DNA of 64,000 nt from Lineus longissimus (taxonomy: Eukaryota; Nemertea; Pilidiophora; Heteronemertea; Lineidae). The stretch is from assembly GCF_910592395.1 (NCBI RefSeq), contig NC_088320.1, forward strand, positions 14,074,501 to 14,138,500, read 5' to 3'. The translations under genes and the position numbers were made by a program. Below, piece after piece: positions 19,801 to 29,884 of this stretch (position 1 is its first letter; each line of letters starts with the position of its first letter). The notes beneath the pieces are model-generated. The model was not told the origin of the DNA, searched no databases, and worked only from the letters and a program-made list of their open reading frames with translations.

Positions 19801-20033
19801 AGCAAGGCTCGACAAAAGATTACGATTCTAAGAAATTGAAGGGTATTGCCAAGAATGTAGTAAGGAGAAATATCTCATTTGATGACTATGTTGATTGTCT
19901 TGAAAAGAGTAGGTCATTTTACCACAAGATGAGACACTTAAGATCAGATAAACACCAAATCTATTTGGAAGAAGTTGACAAAAAAGCCTCAGTCCTTTTG
20001 ATGACAAGAGGTTCATACTTGAAGATGGAATAA
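16833..20033 (+). CDS. polB: Polinton DNA polymerase B, C-terminal frameshift
   Basis: A 1066-residue frame. The family replicates the element from a protein primer. The N-terminal domain has the VINVESNDNRCFLWSLLAA motif typical of Polinton polymerases and a C2H2-like finger (about 171-191). Exonuclease motifs: YADFEA (about 226), NYDSH (about 394) and YLKTD (about 537). An endonuclease-VII-like box, DHDHYCGRYRGAAHNSCN, is at about 358. Polymerase motifs: DANNLYG (about 626), NNAFYGKT (about 814) and LDTDS (about 911). Five full or partial double-hairpin elements sit in frame (16984, 17048, 17552-17622, 18789-18848, 19795). At the A-run near 19981 the frame slips by one: the conserved tail of the family runs on in another frame to a stop at 20096-20098. 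The present frame ends early at 20033. Confidence 0.95.
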   Translation: MTICSYKRCKGGHYTKLPFKTKAVINVESNDNRCFLWSLLAAKYLKENPETDFVLRAELESTLNITTDMLEMTSSREQSSKTTDIKIKSFPVCIQKDIPKIESDNNLKINVFKLENEWAKSTCEAKLEPLYLSKNYDDDDVIDLLYFKDHFMYIRDINIFFRTLTHRVYLCRRCMNYFYRKSTLDKHKKKCGEHDYCKITLPPPNSKWSQIKFEKHSFKNRVPFVIYADFEAISTTVNDNSSSALRTKSDSSSALSCVGLCPQTDTTVTTKKLFKQNASAVGVYVHSDYTHLYSSQYVSHRGADVVDVFCNWLIRMEEQFSNLLNCNFPLTMTDEDWHKYQLETHCYYCNQPLGYDKVKDHDHYCGRYRGAAHNSCNLNEKKAMFVPVFFHNLSNYDSHLFIKELMTKLPKYKKLKILAKTSEEYISFQFGCFRFLDSYRFLQSSLDNITKSMLDDDFKITRQLFPNTTDFKLLRKKGSVPYSFYTSHESYNVTYLEKSMFFDELKNEMAPDSAYDEAKVIWDHFKIRNHGEFIDLYLKTDVILLADLFEKFRDVNLNYFQIDPCHCYSAPGLTWQAGLKYTGINLELLTDTNILLTFEKAIRGGISGVMGTRHVKADEHHKLLYVDANNLYGWSTMEPQPYGSFEMIDIDPLELCSQDKVRLGQSPESKARLNMNVISKEQIMAIPSDSEVGYFLEVDLEYPGNIKFKSRNFPFCPESLFIEDDELSPYQRELLGDDKRSNVEKLMLTQTDKTNYIVHYRMLQFYLKHGMVLKRVHSVISFKQSKWLAPYIDFNTKRRMDSKTDFEKDYFKLMNNAFYGKTCENVRNRVEIEFVSDGERARNVMANPRFSAICVFDEHNAAISMRKTSMKFNKPIYIGASVLELSKLLMYEFYYEVLQPYFGEKNIELLYLDTDSFVLNINTDDLTKDLKELRHYFDFSNYPKDHPLYDTSKKKVPGYFKDELGGVEMTEFIALRSKMYAYRTKTMSGEQGSTKDYDSKKLKGIAKNVVRRNISFDDYVDCLEKSRSFYHKMRHLRSDKHQIYLEEVDKKASVLLMTRGSYLKME
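16984..17012 (+). repeat. Double-hairpin element in polymerase gene
   Basis: GGAC-TTT-GTCC, TGA, GAGC-AGA-GCTC. Encodes DFVLRAELE in a variable N-terminal part. Confidence 0.9.
17048..17073 (+). repeat. Double-hairpin element in polymerase gene, stop-free variant
   Basis: GAC-TTC-GTC, then CGA in place of TGA, then GAAC-AGA-GTTC with paired stem changes. Encodes TSSREQSS. Confidence 0.8.
17552..17622 (-). repeat. Double-hairpin element plus broken second copy in polymerase gene
   Basis: A full reverse copy encodes SSALRTKS. The following copy is split by a short TTGTGT segment, with its two halves in mixed orientation. Confidence 0.8.
18789..18848. repeat. Two double-hairpin elements head to head in polymerase gene
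   Basis: Reverse copy encoding LELCSQDKV, then forward copy GGAC-AAA-GTCC, AGA, GAGC-AAA-GCTC encoding GQSPESKAR. They lie between polymerase motifs, in a surface-loop position by family comparison. Confidence 0.85.
19795..19812 (+). repeat. Half double-hairpin element in polymerase gene
   Basis: CTGGA then GAGC-AAG-GCTC-GA. The consensus TGA is GGA here, in the frame where TGA would stop translation. Confidence 0.6.
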
Positions 20034-20099
20034 GCACCTTACCATTTGGAATGTATTATGAAGGCTACATAGATTACAGCGATTCAAACTTCGCTTGAG

Positions 20100-20250
20100 T
20101 CGAGCTTTGCTCTCTGGACCTTGTCCTAGTCCGACTTCGTCTTGAGAGCATAGCTCGAGTTGCAAAAATCATTATTCGGACTTTGTCCTAGTCGAGCTTT
20201 GACCTGAGAGCAGAGCTCGATTAGGACTACGTCCAGAGAACAAAGTTCGA
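20100..20250. repeat. Cluster of four to five double-hairpin elements after polymerase
   Basis: Alternating orientations with mosaic copies (20175-20220), in the spacer between convergent genes. Confidence 0.9.
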
Positions 20251-20368
20251 TTAAACTAATGAATAGGGTGGTGCTGATGGTAGTGCTACTTGGTGAAATT
20301 CATCCCTAACACCAAAGTAATGATAATAGTGATAGTGATACACCACATTAGGATTAGGACTATTTAGT

Positions 20369-20485
20369 CCGACTTCGTCTTGAGAGCATAGCTCGAGTCG
20401 AACTTTGTTCTCTGGACTTTGTCCTAGTCCGACTTCGTCTTGAGAGCATAGCTCGAGTCGAACTTTGTTCTCTGGACGTAGTCCG
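20369..20485. repeat. Tandem 60-bp array of paired double-hairpin elements
   Basis: Two near-identical 60-bp units, each a forward copy followed by a reverse copy with GAAC-TTT-GTTC, in the same convergent spacer. The rest of 20099-20536 has no gene. Confidence 0.9.
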
Positions 20486-20536
20486 GGTCCTGTTTGATTT
20501 ACTGTGACTTCAGTTTTTCTAGCATCTCTGTCTGAG

Positions 20537-21157
20537 CTATCTTTTTCCTTCTTCTAAAAAAGTCTTCTTTAAAGACTCTACATCAACAGCTGAACTTGCC
20601 TCCCTTTGTTTTTTCCTAATGGCATTTTTCATGGAAATGTACTTCTCCTTCTCCTTGAGAATCAAAGTAAACTCATCTGTAGATATGTGAGAATCGGTTA
20701 AGGCTTTACTAACCAAATCATTGATTGTGTTCAGTTTTGAAATTGCCAACATTCTGATATTCTCATGCTTTTCAATTTTCTTAAGAATATTCTTTTTCTC
20801 CCAGCCTAAGGCTGATGAAATTATGGCACTACCTATTGTTACGCCACCCAAAGCTAAGCCTATCGGTGCCGTGATGACACCAGCTAGAGCGGAAACACCA
20901 ACAGAGCCAGCTGCAACGCTGGCAAAATTAAGGAAGTGGCTAATGCCAGTAATTACGCTAAATGCTTTTTTGTACTTTGAAAATATCTTTCTTCTAAATT
21001 CAATCTCGCTTTCTAAGAAACTCTTAACATCACATATTTGTTGTAGTCTGAAAGCCTGAGGGTTACTTTCTGTATGCTTTTCAGACCTTTCATAGTTTAA
21101 ATGACTTTCAGAGTTTAAATTACTTAAATCTGGATAAACCTTATTGTCTCCATCCAT
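20537..21157 (-). CDS. Polinton membrane protein with central hydrophobic domain
   Basis: 206 residues, TTAAATG start context. A charged N-terminus is followed by a hydrophobic Gly/Ala-rich stretch at about 66-115 (VAAGSVGVSALAGVITAPIG) that could form two membrane helices. The C-terminus is charged and coiled-coil-like with many Lys and Glu. The protein belongs to a recurring Polinton type whose function I cannot name. It is separated from the polymerase gene (convergent) by a 0.5 kb spacer full of double hairpins. Confidence 0.65.
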   Translation of the reverse strand: MDGDNKVYPDLSNLNSESHLNYERSEKHTESNPQAFRLQQICDVKSFLESEIEFRRKIFSKYKKAFSVITGISHFLNFASVAAGSVGVSALAGVITAPIGLALGGVTIGSAIISSALGWEKKNILKKIEKHENIRMLAISKLNTINDLVSKALTDSHISTDEFTLILKEKEKYISMKNAIRKKQREASSAVDVESLKKTFLEEGKR

Positions 21158-21161
21158 TTAA

Positions 21162-21413
21162 TTAGTGGGAATAACTAGAATCAGTTGTTCTGTCATTTCT
21201 AGTGTTTAGTGTTGATCCTACAGACACTACAGGTTTTTGAAGTACATTAAATTTTAAAGGTTTTTCTGTCCCAGCAGGCACAGCAGGTTTTAAAGGTTTT
21301 TCGGGACCAGGCTCCAACTTTGACTCTACTTCTGCCTCTAATTCTCTATGAAATCGTTCTAATCTTTCTTTCCAATTACGTGGTCGTTTTGTGTAACCCC
21401 AAGTTCTATTCAT
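21162..21413 (-). CDS. Small basic Polinton protein
   Basis: 83 residues, start in a TTAAATG context, four bases before the next gene's start motif. The N-terminal third is Arg/Trp-rich (RTWGYTKRPRNWKERLERF), the rest Pro/Glu/Lys-rich with an imperfect repeat (EKPLKP / EKPLKF). No domain recognised. Size and charge would suit a DNA-condensing or scaffold peptide, which is speculation. Confidence 0.5.
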   Translation of the reverse strand: MNRTWGYTKRPRNWKERLERFHRELEAEVESKLEPGPEKPLKPAVPAGTEKPLKFNVLQKPVVSVGSTLNTRNDRTTDSSYSH

Positions 21414-21432
21414 TTAATTAAGTAAAATAAAA

Positions 21433-21648
21433 TCAATTCACTGCAAAGAGTAAATTTCTTTCAAGTCTATTATTCAACTTAATCATCTCGTTTATGATTT
21501 CTGTCTGACTACATATGTTAATGTTCTGGTTCATTCTCATGTTATTATTTAAATTCGATAATCTATCAAGCAGAATCATATTTTCATCACGAAGATAATC
21601 CCCGAAATGCTGTGATATCACTATTTTCCAATTTGGTATTACATCCTG
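21433..21648 (-). pseudogene. Downstream part of a small Polinton gene split by Harbinger
   Basis: The open frame ends at 21433 and on its upstream side runs directly into the Harbinger terminal repeat at 21649. About 71 codons remain, Asn/Leu-rich with helical, coiled-coil-like sequence. The frame is continued on the other side of the insertion (30051-30092). No function recognised. Confidence 0.7.
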
Positions 21649-21790
21649 GGCCCGGTTTCTCAAAGAATCTTAAGTATTTGTCTTAAGTCATAATATTTTG
21701 ACTAAGCCAAGTCAAAAACTTAAGTACGAATCTCAAAGCATCTTAAGACGAACTTAGCTAAGTTTTCCCAAAATGACTTAAGTCAGGCGA
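21649..21790 (+). repeat. Harbinger left end with CTTAAG-rich subterminal repeats
   Basis: After the terminal repeat, CTTAAGT or ACTTAAG recurs every 10-40 bp in both orientations. Such subterminal motifs are probable binding sites for the element's Myb-like protein or transposase. Confidence 0.7.
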
Positions 21791-22388
21791 AACGTGCTGA
21801 GCCGGCCGTTTCAGCCAGCCTCCGATAGTTCCACTAAGACTTCGGGAGTTTCCGTGAGATTACGAATATTCCCGAGTACGTTTCCAAGGAACTCTTCAGC
21901 TGGTCGGCAATGAAGGAGGTCGGATTGTGAATGCCACATCGCGACCATGTGAGAAATGGGCATGGCGGGAGAGGCACATTGATCTTCGTTTCTGATGCTC
22001 GGCGGTGCGGATGATAATGACCCATAATGATGAAATTTTCCAAGGAATTACTAGTATTTTGTAACTATGGTGCTCTCATTATTGAAACTTACCACTGAAT
22101 GTACATGTATATAGCCGATAAGACAATAAATGCGCCACACCCACACCCTCTCTTACAATCAAGCGCTATTAGTATTTACTCCTTTGCTGTCCAAATCCCC
22201 TGGGCCCAAGCGGCCCAAGTATATCAATTACGTTCCGAAAGGAGCCCATCACATTATTAAGGACGAAGATGAAGATTAAGGATGTACGGAAATACGGGCG
22301 GCGACTACCGACGGTTAGAACGGAATTGGTACCATATCATTACTGTTGTGTATGTACGCTAGGCCAAGCAACATTACGCCCGAGAAAA

Positions 22389-25300
22389 ATGGAGGTAAAC
22401 ATGGAAGTGCATGAAGTCAAGCGGGTTAGAGCAACAAATTGGTCATCCCAGGAGGAGGCCATGCTAATGGAGGCTGTTCGCCTACGTGAGAGGCACTGCA
22501 TTGGACGTTTCAGTGGGATAGGGGACATTGGGACGGGCTGCGTGTCAAAGGCTTCCAAGAGGGCCGCCTGGGAGGCAGTTGCCGAGGATGTGAGGTGTGT
22601 TCTTCAAGTTCAATCGTTCCCTGTTGTCTGCTTTAGTCTTCTCGTCGACACACGGCTGGTTGACCAATAAATCAATAAGTTATTCATGCCTGGCATAGTA
22701 CAAATATTACAACTTGACTGGGGGTGATGTTCACCGGGCAAACTTTGTGCTAAAAATTTGTGCCCGTGGTGCACGGACTCAATGTTGTTGTGTCGTCTGC
22801 TTCACCATGCATGCATGCGATGCGATGCATGGTAGACACTCACAATCCGACTGAAAAACTTCCCTAAATGCACTCGCCTTACCCCGAAATTTGTGTGTCC
22901 CCAAAGTTCAAATTTCGCCACGCCTTAAACAGACACGATACTGCCTATTTTTGCTGTGAAATCGAACAGAATCGCACATCATTTCCGAAAGAAAACAAAC
23001 ATTAATTTTGAGATCGTTTGGAGGTGTGGTTGGGAGGTGTGACGATTTCAGCCAATAGAAGGAAATCAGGTCACCATTAGCATGTATTATGTAGATAAGC
23101 GCAGCTGCTGTGTGACTCAGCGTTTGGGGAATCCCCCTATACTAATTGGTCACAGCCGTAGAAAAGATTTCAGATATGAAATAAGAACAATAAAAACATG
23201 AGTTTTGATAACAATCAATCAATATAATGATAAAATAATATTTCTCTCACTGTAAAGTGTAAATATTAATACAGTTAAAGATTTATGACAAGTGCATCAA
23301 TGCTTTAGACTAGAGTTGACAAGATCAATGACAATGCCGTCATCATATCTGTTTATCAACATTTTAGAAATGGGGACTATTTAGGCAGGAGCAAAGTGCC
23401 AAAAAGTTTAAATTGGTCATCTTGATCTTAAGTACAGTACCTCTCTATTATTCAGGGCACCCTTAGGACTGGCAAGTGCTGTCCTTACTTGAGAGGTGCC
23501 TGATTAAAAAGGTCAAATGTAATGGAAACAACCACTTTGTGAACAAAACTAGTGTCCTTGATGGAGAGGTTATCCTCAATAGAGAGGTGTCCACTAAGGG
23601 AGGTGTCCACTGTAGTTCAAACTGGGTCATGTTTAATATATATGAATATATTCGGCGTACAAGCATGATCGAAGATTTCGATGTACTTCGAGATGTGAGA
23701 GACCCGACTAATTTAAACTTCATCTTGCCCACCTTGCTGTCTACAGAGTCCCTTTAAAATGAAAATATGAACACAAGAAGAACAGTCCAGTGGCTGATAC
23801 AAGATAATTTCAAAGTGATATAGGAACTGAAGTTTTGCTAAGTAGGCCTACTACGGTTATAATCATCAAATAAGGCATCATGGCCCAGTTATTGCAATTT
23901 AGTACTGCAATATTGATATTTTCAAAATGTCAATGGCAATGCACTTTTTTGTTGTGTGATGTTACTTTTAGCATCATTCTTACATCTTAGTTCAAATTTG
24001 AACTTGAACTGTTTCGAAATATCATTTTACGTACAGCGCTGCAGGAGTAGTGGTGCGCACAAGTGCAGAATGTGAAAAAAAGTACAAGAATATAAAGCAT
24101 GGAGGTAAGTCATTTTACCATTCTCACAAAAAAATATTATGTATCAGAAGTCAAGAGTTCAGTTCACGCAGCTGTAGGGTTAAGACTTCAGTAGAAAGCA
24201 CCAACATTTTGCAAAAAGTCAGATAAGGCCCTGTTCCAATACCAGTGAAGAGAAAGGTAAAAGTGAAGGCCTACCCTTACGAAAATACTTGCATTTATGT
24301 TATTGGTCATTTAGTTTATCTATTAGTTTGCAAAATATCTTAGGAGTGTAGGAGGTTGATATGATTAAAATGATCAGGACTGTATTGCATTTAATAGCTG
24401 AAATAAATAAGTTGTTTTCATTCATTTTCAGCACGGGCAAAAATGGACGAAATGCGTCATCCAGCCACTGGTGGTGGGGGACGTCAACCACCACCAACTG
24501 ATGCTGAAGAGGCCTACTACACCATGAGAGAAGGTGATCCGAGCATCAAGGGCCTTATTAGTGGGTTCGACTCTGAGATAGGTACATGCATGTATTAGGT
24601 TGATTTGATAAGATTAGGGAGGTTGAGATCAGTCACTTATCACGGAAACTTATACGTACATCCAGATGCATATGTACACAAATTTTGTCCTCTTTCTACA
24701 GTTTTACACGATAAGTGTCCGCGATAAGTCGTTATTCTCAACCTCCCTTATTTGGACATGCCAGAAAACATACAGTAGGCCCCCCAATCAAAATTCCCCA
24801 ACAAATTGTTCACATCACACATCAAGATAAAAGGCACAGCGACTCATTTCACTGAATAGTAAACGTCAGCTGAGCGGAATTAAGCGATCTAAAAAAAATC
24901 ATTTTAGATTGATATAACATAGCAACTTTTGACAGTTTTAATCATTGCAAAACTAATGTCATGTATTGATGTTGAACCATATTTCTACACATCTTTAACT
25001 ACTTTCAGCATGGACAGCAGTGACGCAAGATGAACACAAGAATGTCGTGTTTGACTTCCGACTACCATTACAATCAGCTGATGCTGAGACTTCTGCAGGA
25101 GGAATTGCAGCTGTTCTTCCTAGCTCTACTATAACTAGTATGTCCTCCAAGCCTTCAGCAGCCCTAGGAAGTGCCCCTCTTGAACCAAGGTCCACATGCA
25201 AGAGGGTAGCAGGATCAGCCAGCTGCCCCAGCACTAACATTGACAAGAACATGAACAAGGCAGAACTTGCCAATCTGCTTAAAGCCTCGGTCAAGCCACC

Positions 25301-25469
25301 AAAGCCGAAAAGATCTAAGGAAGACCTTGAAAATCTTTCCTACGAGGTCATGCAAGAGGAGAAATTGGCAGCACAGCAGCAACAAAAGTTGATTGACTGT
25401 CAGATAGCTCTTGTTGGCCTTAAAACTGATTACATCAAGCTAAAAATGGCTAAACTGCATAAGGATTAA
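22389..25469 (+). CDS. Harbinger Myb/SANT-like protein, four exons
   Basis: Predicted exons 22389-22594, 24037-24104, 24432-24581 and 25009-25469, all with GT/AG borders and matching phases. Exon 1 has the SANT pattern (TNWSSQEEAMLMEAVRLRE ... AAWEAVAEDV). Exon 2 has VRTSAECEKKYKNIKHG, the recognition-helix region typical of Harbinger Myb proteins. Exon 3 has a Gly/Pro-rich loop then EEAYYTMREGDPSIKGLISG. Exon 4 is Ser/Pro-rich and ends in a Lys/Gln-rich coiled coil. The reading frame appears intact through all exons. In this superfamily the protein binds subterminal DNA and helps bring the transposase to the nucleus. An alternative start at 22269 in the same frame is possible. Confidence 0.75.
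24615..24751. repeat. Foldback MITE in the Myb intron
   Basis: TTAGGGAGGTTGAGA at 24615 pairs with TCTCAACCTCCCTTA ending at about 24751. Complementarity continues inward with CTTATC and GATAAG. Confidence 0.65.
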
Positions 25470-25717
25470 ATCTGCAGTCAATCAAGTTTTCATGCCCCTA
25501 AGGCAGACCTTACATAGAGCTTCACGCTTCACTCCTCACGCCTCATGCTTTACGGTTCACCCGTGAACCGAAGAATTAACAAGGTATTTCAATGAGCCAT
25601 GTTAGTTAGGCCCTCATTTTTCCTATCTATGTAACGTCTGCCTAAGCGACCAACTTCTACTTTTGTCCTCCATCTTCACCTGATTATAGTAACTAGGAAA
25701 AACTGACTATGACTATG

Positions 25718-27047
25718 GGCCCAGTTGCTCAATCAGTGTTAGGTTAACACCAACGTTAGCGCTAATGCTGGCTTTAAAATCTCACTAATGTAAGACTAGA
25801 GTTATCAATTAAAATGGTATTATATTAAGGATTACTGTTAAAATTTCCAAGTCGATGATATTCAACTGCTACATAAGTGAGATTTTAAATCAAGCATTAG
25901 CACTTGGTCGATACAGAAGGATATTTAAACGTTGAGCCGTACATGTTCGAGCCATTAATATCACTAGATCATAATGAGAGTGATCATTCGGACGAAAGTG
26001 ATTAGAATTTGTGGTTAATCAATTTGCATGGCAGACCTGCCGATATAGCAAAGAAGACATTGATAGACGGTTGCTGATGCATAACATGTATGATTTTTGA
26101 ACAGACTAATGTTGCACAATATTGTTTCGCGTCGTCAGTGTTGTATCGCCAGTTATGTTATGACGCTGAACTACTATTGAAAAGTGACGGTATTATGCAC
26201 AATCATCTTGACGTGACGATATAATGCCGTGCAACGTTAGATAGGCCTAGATGTCAGATGACAATAATCTGTCATTGACAGTGGCTGTCACTGACACTGA
26301 CCTGTGTCGCTGTCACCTTGCTATGGCTGGAACACAAGAAGACACTATGCGGTATCACAGGCCCCAATAGGGCCTACACATTATGTATAACAACCGACCT
26401 CAGCAGCCTCGGGCATTAAATGCAATTGACATGGTTGGAACAGCTGTTTTTAACAAGTGGCATTTAATATTCAGTTGGATGCAGTTATCCGGCTTCATGT
26501 GATAATCCGTATCGACAAAGTGATCACTGCAAAGTTTGGCCGAAGGCCCAGGCTTCCAACACTCCAAACGTTTGCACTTCCGAATCCACAGCTTCCTCCT
26601 CTCTCGTTCAACTGGCTTTGGAAATTCATGAAAATGGGTCCCATCCGTCATTCGATTGTTCTTTGTGCTAGCCTTGACACAATTCGGAGCCACACAATAC
26701 ACCATAGTGAATGAAACACATTACTTCCAGGTGTGCATAATTAATTAAGGCCCTCCTGCTTTTATGATTGCATGACATGTACAGATAACCTGATCTACAT
26801 CACAACTTTTGCTGAACCCGCCGCCTGGCTCTAACAAGCCAGTTGCTAGCCTGATTAGGTAATCAAGTTGTCAAACACATAATTGGCTATATCTTCAAAA
26901 TGGATGGAGCTAATTGCATTTGGTTTTCTGTATTGTATAAAGTGTTAGGTACACTTTTGAAATCGTCTTACAGCAGAAAATGGCAAAAAACCTTGATATA
27001 TGGCCTTTAAGTTGTTGTTAACCTAATGCTGACTGTGCAACCGGGCC
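25718..27047. mobile_element. Nested 1.3-kb element with THAP gene
   Basis: The left end GGCCCAGTTGCTCAATCAG matches the right end's complement GGCCCGGTTGCACAGTCAG and stays similar through TTAGGTTAACA. Flanking triplets are ATG and CTG, so the duplication is imperfect. The first 190 bp are also internally foldback (about 25761-25795 against 25873-25908). It lies between the two genes of the larger Harbinger and holds one minus-strand THAP frame. It may be a non-autonomous Harbinger/ISL2EU-like element. Confidence 0.6.
26400..26705 (-). CDS. THAP zinc-finger protein
   Basis: 101 residues with a full THAP signature: C4 and C9, then C59 and H62 (C2CH), with W40 and the KLCSDHF box, and the closing AVPT motif at residues 88-91. 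THAP domains bind DNA and are found in P-element, ISL2EU and other transposon proteins as well as in host regulators. Here only the domain and a ten-residue tail are encoded; no nuclease domain follows, and splicing to a further exon cannot be excluded. The setting inside a terminal-repeat-bounded segment suggests a transposon DNA-binding protein. Confidence 0.75.
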   Translation of the reverse strand: MVYCVAPNCVKASTKNNRMTDGTHFHEFPKPVERERRKLWIRKCKRLECWKPGPSAKLCSDHFVDTDYHMKPDNCIQLNIKCHLLKTAVPTMSIAFNARGC

Positions 27048-27298
27048 CTGATCTGTCAGACATTCTATCAAAAACATCCAAATTTGCCACAAAAAGTACA
27101 AATATCAAACATGCCAAACAGTACAAGATCTATGAACCAAAGTTTTGAATACTATTTTTCGTACCTATAAAAGGCATAGATTCACATAGCACACGGATTT
27201 TGCCCCTAACACATGTGTTCTTTTAAATGCAATTTTATGGCCAACTCACTTAGGTTTCCTCTTAAAATATCATAAAAAACACTTGCATGCTTGCACAA

Positions 27299-29830
27299 TC
27301 AGAAATGAAAGAAGGTATCACGCAAATGATCTCTTACAACCCTTCCAGTTACAGTATCGTCATCAATGGGATCAAGGTTATATTGATTCTCCAAAAGTGG
27401 CTCCATCACATCCTGCCGCTTCAGTGCAATGTTGTTGAGGATTACACAGCAGACTATCACTTTACAGGCCTGTTCTGGGACCAGCCGAATTTCATCGTGC
27501 AAGCAATGGAACCGCCTCTTTAAAATGCCAAAGGACTGCTCAACTCGTGTCCTGGTTCGTGCTTGGGCGGCATTGTATCTGGCTTCTTCAGGTGTTGGAT
27601 TCCGATAAGGTGTCATCAGGTACGGTTCAAGTGCATAACCTTTGTCTCCCAAAAGGAATCCATCATGTGGAGCTGAAATTGTAAATACAATATTGTAAAT
27701 GTAATAATTTTTTTCAAAATGAATGAATTTTATACTAATTTATTGAATATGAGAATATCAATGTTTTTTTGTCATTTTATACATAACATGGGGTTTCTCG
27801 TTTATATATTATATATTTTTCAAATAAGCATGATACTGTTGATCCAGTAGTATGCCTATGTGATAATTTCTTTTCTACTACATGTATGTTAGTTATAAAT
27901 GTTGATAAAGTTCCAATTAAATTATTTATCTATCTATTAAATTACTTGTTTTTAGTGGGTATCACACATGTCTGAATTACCTTGGTGAGCAAGTTCTCGG
28001 CCAATGGACGACACCTTGAATATTCGACTGTCGTGAACACTTCCCGGCCATTTGGCTACAAGGTTTGTGGCAATGCGATCAGCATCACATATCATCTGCA
28101 ATACCAAAAAGTGGAAATTGAAATATTATTTCTGGGTTTCTGCCGGGGGGGGGGGGGGCAACTGCCAAGATTGTCCGAAAAACAGCCAAAATTTGCTCTT
28201 TCGACCAGGAATTTGGGCTTTGGTTCCCCCTCTTGAATTTTTTTTCTGGCAGAAACACTGTACTTTCAAATTTTTCATACTTAGCAATGATTTTAATTCA
28301 TACTATGCCAGGAATCAGGATATTCATAATTCAGATGGACATGCAATCTCTTAAACTAGATCAGGCCTCCAATGAGCCAGGCTTTGAAAGTGAACCTGAT
28401 CTCGTTCCAAGATGACTAAATAAAAAAGCCAGCCAGCCGGTCATCTGGTAATAAATGCAATGCATGTTTATTGTACTTTGGTGTAGGCCTACAGACATTA
28501 TGTGCACATTTCGTTACTAGGCAGGGCTACCAACTGACTTTTGAAAGTGTTCTATTCACACATGCTTACCTGAACATTGATGCTGTGAATGGATTTGCGA
28601 CAGACATAAACATCCTCAAATTGAGATGGGGCTTGAATCTTTACCTGTGTGCAGTCCAAAGCACCGATTACGTTAGGGAAACCTAAAATCAAAGTGGAAG
28701 AATTATTAGGCAACACACAAACTGACCTGTATTAGGCCTAACTAACTATATCATTCCCCGACTGCGCCCCGCCCTGGTCGACATCCACCTCACTCAGTGA
28801 GTTGAGGGCATTTTTATGGATGCAGTATGCAATGCATGGAGGGATGATATTGGTACAAGAAAAGTATAGAACATACTGCATACTCATGATCGAGTATAGG
28901 CCAGACCTGACTGACCAACAATCCATACAGCAGTAGTCAAGGCTGTACATGCCATGGATGATGGTCATTGGTGGACACACAAGCACACAACAACAACATG
29001 CAACACTACGTACAGTCACAGTCGACAACAGTCTGCACTCGATCAACTCAACTGCACAGTCACAGTGGCGCGGATGCGAGTATTCATTAGAATAGATGGC
29101 TGCATAGATACCTTCACATGATTATAAAGTTTCCAGCAATCTAACAGCCGGTTTTCAATAAACAAACAACAGCATTGAACCACGCAGTTTCGCTTCCATG
29201 ATGACACACGACACATGTCATGCATGTGTGTGATGAAAAAAAAACAGCTGATGAAGTTTGACCTGTCCTTGACCTGTTAAAATATTCACGGTTACCAACA
29301 GCGATTTCTTCATTCACCGTTTGCTGATTGGAGAAGTTTGACCTGCTTAATATGCATGTTCACCTATCGATTTTGTCATTCATTTTGCTGATTGGAGCAC
29401 TATAAATAGTAGTGGGCGAGGAGCACATGAGATGGGAACTGATACATACCTGCAACTGCGAAGAAGCGCTTCTTAGTTTCTGTGGCTTCGTCGCCCCTCG
29501 GAAATTTTATGATTTCGCTCATATATTTGATTATTTCATTCATGGTGGCCTTCACGATACGGCACACAGAACTTTTTGACAGTCCATCTCCATCCCCGAC
29601 CATTATTTGGAAGGACCCGCAAGCAAGGAAACGGAGACACACGCAAATTTGTAGTATGACAGGCAGTGCATGGCCACGGTCGGTCGGACGCGTCAACTTT
29701 GGGCCGAATACCTCAACGAAGACCATTATTGTGTCGGGCAGGAACGATATCTGTCTTTCACCCCCTTGGCGGAGTACTTCTCCAAGGGGTTTTGATGGTC
29801 TACGAGTCGTCTTTCTGGGCCTCGGGCCAT
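27299..29830 (-). CDS. HARBI1-like DDE transposase, four exons
   Basis: Predicted exons on the minus strand: 29830-29450, 28682-28570, 28095-27981 and 27672-27299, with proper splice borders and phases. Exon 1 holds the helical region ([28 protein letters not shown]). Exon 2 has [12 protein letters not shown] with the first catalytic Asp. Exon 3 has CDADRI then [11 protein letters not shown] with the second. Exon 4 has LLGDKGYAL and [15 protein letters not shown] with the final Glu. One base appears to be missing near 29743-29746 in exon 1, since the frame from the ATG at 29830 stops early and the conserved frame starts at 29726. Otherwise the gene looks intact. It would excise and insert the element at a 3-bp target. 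Confidence 0.8.
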
Positions 29831-29884
29831 CAAATATCGAAGGACAGGCCGGTTGTGCCGGCGAATTTCCGCCATTTTGTGTCC

